From positions 2,356,001 to 2,420,000 of the forward strand of contig CP121321.1 in the NCBI GenBank assembly GCA_043585095.1: a DNA stretch of 64,000 nucleotides, read 5' to 3'. The stretch comes from JANQIO01 sp043585095. Its GTDB lineage: Bacteria > Pseudomonadota > Gammaproteobacteria > Pseudomonadales > Halieaceae. This document shows, one piece after another, positions 61,127 through 64,000 of the stretch. Numbering within the stretch: the stretch's first letter is position 1; each line of letters begins with the position of its first letter. A program made the position numbers and the translations under genes. Below the pieces are notes generated by a model. That model was not told the origin of the DNA and made no database searches. It saw only the letters and a list, made by a program, of their open reading frames with translations.

Positions 61127-61927
61127 TCAGACCTCCTTGACACTGTTCAGTGACGCTCGCAGAACGGCTTCGTCAACGGTAAAACCAAATATCTGGCGCA
61201 CGTTATACAGAGTCGCCTCCATGCAGAATGCCGGTGATGTTGTGGCGGTGGCCTGCTCGACCAGAATAGTGTCATAGCCGAGGAAATTGCCATCCGCGAG
61301 CGTGTGCAGCACACACTGATCGGCATTTACGCCGCAGAAAAACAGGGTGTCCACGCGCAGGTTTCTAAGGATCGCGTCCAGCGGCGTGTCCCAGAAGCCG
61401 CTCATTCGATACTTATCAACGCGTATATCCCCGGGCTCGATGCTGAGTTCGTCCACCACCTGCGCGGACCAGGAGCCATGCTCCAGCACGGGGGCATGAC
61501 GCGGCCCCTGCTCGGCACCGAGCCCCTCTCCGGCTCCGTCGCCATCGTAGACGTGCTGCAGCGCGGGCGAGATGTTGGCAAGGTCCGGGCGATTGCCCCA
61601 GTTCAACCAAATGATCGGTATGGCCTGCGCACGCGCTGCCGGCAGCAACGTACTGATAGCGTGGATCGCCGTTCGTGCCGGCGAGACATCCACACCGATA
61701 CTCGCCAGCCAACCATCCGCATGGCAAAAGTCGTTTTGCATGTCCACGACAATTAAGGCGCTGCGGGCAGCATCGACAGTGATGGGCTTTGGCTGTGCCT
61801 CAAGGCTAATCGGTATTGGCGCAATCGCGGGCCGCGTCAGATCCGCGTGCTCTGCGCTGACGCGCCAGTGGTTACGCGGATTCGGACCCAGCGCGGTACC
61901 GTCTTGAGGTGTTGACGCGTCAGACAT
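61127..61927 (-). CDS. Isochorismatase-family cysteine hydrolase
   Basis: The product is 266 residues. The Asp-Lys-Cys triad is visible: VVDMQNDFC, IRVDKYRMSGFW and FFCGVNADQCVLHT. The family hydrolyses amides and imides (nicotinamidase, N-carbamoylsarcosine amidase, biuret hydrolase, ureidoacrylate hydrolase). A 45-residue N-terminal extension precedes the core. GGGAGG-type ribosome binding site before the ATG. It lies between an amidohydrolase upstream and a cupin downstream in one minus-strand run, an arrangement expected for ring-opening of a heterocycle such as a pyrimidine or purine (inference). Confidence 0.9.
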   Translation of the reverse strand: MSDASTPQDGTALGPNPRNHWRVSAEHADLTRPAIAPIPISLEAQPKPITVDAARSALIVVDMQNDFCHADGWLASIGVDVSPARTAIHAISTLLPAARAQAIPIIWLNWGNRPDLANISPALQHVYDGDGAGEGLGAEQGPRHAPVLEHGSWSAQVVDELSIEPGDIRVDKYRMSGFWDTPLDAILRNLRVDTLFFCGVNADQCVLHTLADGNFLGYDTILVEQATATTSPAFCMEATLYNVRQIFGFTVDEAVLRASLNSVKEV

Positions 61928-61947
61928 GGTTTAGGCCTCCCTTGGCT

Positions 61948-63183
61948 TCAGCTCCAGGCTTGTGCGAACGAGTCAGCTTCATAGAGCGGTCGTCCGCAGC
62001 GGTAGGTCGCCAGTATATCCTCCGGCGTCACCCGGGTAAGAATACTGGCGCCTAGATGGCGACTGCGTTTGAGATGGGTCTGGTGAAAGTTGAGTACGAC
62101 AAAGCTGGCGGCCCGGCCGGACTCCAGATAGCCACAGCGCTGCTCGCCCAATACGCTCCCAATATTGCTGGTCGCCATACGCAACACGGCATACGGGTCC
62201 GGCTCCTTGGGATCTCCTCCCTGGCTTTTGGCAAGCTTGTAAGTGAAATCCAGCTCGGCAAACAGGTTGGGGCTATTCAACAGCCCGTTGTCCGTGCCCA
62301 GCAGCAAATTGGCGCCGCTGTTCATAAGTGCCGCGACGGGAGGCAGCGGCAAACCCAGATTTGCGTTCGCCCGCGGGTTGAGCACAGCGGTCACACCGCT
62401 GCTCGCTAACTGCGCGATTTCATCCCCATTGGCGACGGTCATATGCACAATCAGATGGGGATCGTATAGCTCCAGCGCTCGCTGCAGATCACCCACGCCA
62501 GCAATCCTCAGGCTGTTGTCGCGATAGCCTTCGTTTTCCAGGCAGTGAATGGCGCGCAGCTTCTGCCGACTGTCGGTGATGCCGCGAATCTCTCGCCAGG
62601 CCTCGCTGGTCAGGTCGTTCATGGTGCTCTCGCTAAAGCCATCTGCCGCATCAAGCACGGCCTCTAACTCTGCCAAAAACGCCTCGGGCAGGCTGCCTGA
62701 ATCGGCGTCCAGTGCCTGCTCATCGAAGGGCACGCCATCAAACTGGCCGAGAATGATTGAGTCGATGCCCGTGTGTTCCGCCGCCTCCCGCAGCAGTTCA
62801 GCGCCATAGGCCCCCTGCTCGCGAAAATCCAAATGGCCTACGGTGCCGGTGCGCGCCATGTACTGCAGCGTTTCGCATAGACAGGCTAGATGGTCCTCGC
62901 GTTTGAACCTGGCGAGTTCCCTGTACTTCATGCCGTGAGGCCGAAAGAACCCCTCCTCCAAAGTCAGGCCGGTGGCGCCATCCGGCAAAAAACTGTCACC
63001 CATATGTGTGTGGCTGTTGTACATGCCAGGCATTACGACCAGAGCGCCTTCATCAATAGCCGTAACCGGCTCGGTGGTCTCCATCGCAGTGATCACATCA
63101 CCGTCGATCACCAAACGCGCGCAGTGATACGGCGTCAGTGCCGGCCCCGCCAGGACGATGCAGTCTTTAAGCGTTTTCTGCAT
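61948..63183 (-). CDS. Amidohydrolase-family protein (deaminase-like)
   Basis: The product is 411 residues, cytosolic. Metal ligands: HTH in MYNSHTHMGDS, HLD, HMT in LIVHMTVANG, and Asp in LLLGTDNGLLNSP. This MYNSHTHMGDS type is common in archaea and some bacteria and is usually labelled chlorohydrolase or deaminase-like. A nucleobase substrate (guanine or another purine) is possible. ATG with GGAGGG upstream. It overlaps the YhhQ-type transporter gene by 17 bases, so they are in one operon, and is 20 bases from the isochorismatase gene. A transporter and base hydrolase expressed together point to uptake and breakdown of one substrate. Confidence 0.88.
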   Translation of the reverse strand: MQKTLKDCIVLAGPALTPYHCARLVIDGDVITAMETTEPVTAIDEGALVVMPGMYNSHTHMGDSFLPDGATGLTLEEGFFRPHGMKYRELARFKREDHLACLCETLQYMARTGTVGHLDFREQGAYGAELLREAAEHTGIDSIILGQFDGVPFDEQALDADSGSLPEAFLAELEAVLDAADGFSESTMNDLTSEAWREIRGITDSRQKLRAIHCLENEGYRDNSLRIAGVGDLQRALELYDPHLIVHMTVANGDEIAQLASSGVTAVLNPRANANLGLPLPPVAALMNSGANLLLGTDNGLLNSPNLFAELDFTYKLAKSQGGDPKEPDPYAVLRMATSNIGSVLGEQRCGYLESGRAASFVVLNFHQTHLKRSRHLGASILTRVTPEDILATYRCGRPLYEADSFAQAWS

Positions 63184-63877
63184 TACTGAGGGTCCCTCCA
63201 GCCGGTGCGGCAGTGCCTAATTCCGCCTTGGCGGCTCGAGCGGGCGACCAGTGCCCGGTTAGCCAGTAATGCAATAGATACACCAGCGGGGTATCGATAA
63301 CCGCTATGCAGAGTTTCAAAATCCAGTAGCCGAAAGTGGCGCTAATCATCGTTGCAAGGTCCCAGTTGCCGAAAATGTAAAACGCAATGCCGTTGAATAT
63401 GATGGAATCGAGAAGCTGCGAGGACATGGTGCTCAGGTTATTGCGCAGCCACATATGCCGTCCACCGGTCTTCTTTTTCCAGAAGTGATAGGCCCACACG
63501 TCATGGCTCTGGGCGGTCAGGTAGGCGCATACCGAGGCAAACACAATCACCGGCACAGCCCCTAACACGGTGGCAAAGGCTTCCTGATGGGGATAGGTCA
63601 CATCAGGTGGTAGGGCCACCGCCCAAGTCGACAGGGACACTACTACCACATTGGCAACAAACCCCATCCACACGATGAACTGCGCATTGTCCTTACCGTA
63701 CACCTCCGACACGACGTCGGTGATCGGGAAGGTTATCCAATAGCAAATGATCCCGGCACCCACCACGGTGGGCCACAGGGGGATATCACTGAGTTTGGCA
63801 CTTATGACATTCAGAATGCATATCACGGATACAAAAACGGTGAGCAGGAACAAGTATTTGTTATCTACCTCGCGCAT
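63167..63877 (-). CDS. VUT-family (YhhQ-like) queuosine-precursor-type transporter
   Basis: The product is 236 residues with about six hydrophobic helices. Motifs of the YhhQ/VUT family are clear: FPITDVVSEVYGKDNAQ, the WLRNNLSTMSSQLLDSIIF stretch, and IDTPLVYLLHYW. E. coli YhhQ imports preQ0 and preQ1, the 7-deazapurine precursors of queuosine; homologues elsewhere may take other purine-like bases. It heads an operon with an amidohydrolase, isochorismatase and cupin. No preQ1 riboswitch was recognised in the 123 bases upstream (63878-64000), which otherwise look empty. No tgt or queuosine-synthesis gene lies in the window. Confidence 0.92.
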   Translation of the reverse strand: MREVDNKYLFLLTVFVSVICILNVISAKLSDIPLWPTVVGAGIICYWITFPITDVVSEVYGKDNAQFIVWMGFVANVVVVSLSTWAVALPPDVTYPHQEAFATVLGAVPVIVFASVCAYLTAQSHDVWAYHFWKKKTGGRHMWLRNNLSTMSSQLLDSIIFNGIAFYIFGNWDLATMISATFGYWILKLCIAVIDTPLVYLLHYWLTGHWSPARAAKAELGTAAPAGGTLSNAENA

Positions 63878-64000
63878 AAAGCCGGCCTCTTATTAGCAAT
63901 GCAGCAAGCGCGCTCCGGGGACTGTGGTCAGACGGACAGACAGCGCTTCTGTCAGTCTTTGCAACATTAACGCCAAGGAAGGATAATCTTTTAAAAACAA

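Noticed and set aside
63878..64000. preQ1 riboswitch upstream of the YhhQ-type gene
   Set aside because: No sequence resembling the preQ1-I or preQ1-II aptamers was found in the 123 bases available; the upstream region may extend beyond the window.
1..64000. CRISPR arrays, tRNA or rRNA genes, prophage or complete insertion sequences
   Set aside because: No regularly spaced repeats, no cloverleaf-like or rRNA sequence and no intact transposase or phage gene were seen. A tRNA scan was not run.

Overview
The window is a high-GC, densely coded stretch of a marine-type gammaproteobacterial chromosome. Two TonB-dependent receptors whose TonB-box region reads VTAQKR, several short-chain dehydrogenases, a BLUF photoreceptor, the N-acetylglutaminylglutamine amide (NAGGN) osmolyte locus, a YbiI-type DksA protein and class II fumarase beside aconitase A all fit the Halieaceae/Spongiibacteraceae-like group. 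That placement is inference from gene content. No rRNA, tRNA or CRISPR array was seen.

Layout: (1) 0-0.5 kb: the edge of a 2-oxoacid:ferredoxin oxidoreductase and a decayed amidohydrolase tail. (2) 0.57-5.9 kb, minus strand: a membrane-anchored LuxR-type regulator, a secreted trypsin-like protease, a HAMP-only membrane protein, a five-PAS HD-GYP phosphodiesterase and a BLUF protein. (3) 6.0-11.6 kb, plus strand: a translationally coupled four-gene metal-efflux RND operon (outer-membrane factor, adaptor, pump, DUF3240). (4) 11.6-16.0 kb, minus strand: a sulfide module of persulfide dioxygenase, DUF442-SQR fusion and SulP permease. (5) 16.0-35.0 kb: a RAYT transposase remnant, two TonB receptors, GST, four SDRs, a secreted nine-repeat VCBS protein, aconitase, fumarase and a sulfotransferase-like protein. 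(6) 35.2-39.1 kb, minus strand: an unusual type IV pilus fragment of a PilB-like ATPase with a C-terminal receiver-like domain, a pilin fused to a LamG-like domain that is frameshifted in a poly-A run, and a pilin-like gene with an in-frame stop. (7) 39.2-46.8 kb, minus strand: a secreted cupin, a secreted SAM-hydrolase-like protein, a frameshifted quinone oxidoreductase, a Dabb protein, an SDR, an amidohydrolase and an aldehyde dehydrogenase. (8) 47.0-54.6 kb: an OPT transporter convergent with the NAGGN operon, which carries two M42 peptidases. (9) 55-64 kb: a secreted SAH-deaminase-like amidohydrolase, a SnoaL protein, an LLM flavin oxidoreductase, a PhyH oxygenase, a divergent pair of phosphoribosyltransferases, an adenylate cyclase remnant, a cupin, an isochorismatase, another amidohydrolase and a YhhQ-type transporter. 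Region 9 looks like purine or deazapurine scavenging.

Dispersed inverted repeats with the core GGGTCAGAGTAACTTTT lie between genes at about 54.9, 57.0 and 58.2 kb, with half-copies at 16.2, 19.1 and possibly 32.5 kb. The half-copy at 16.2 kb sits at the end of a RAYT transposase remnant, which suggests these are REP elements mobilised by that family.

Several reading frames are broken by single-base changes: the pilin, the pilin-like gene, the quinone oxidoreductase and the amidohydrolase tail. Three of them fall within 4.3 kb, so either local decay or assembly error must be considered.
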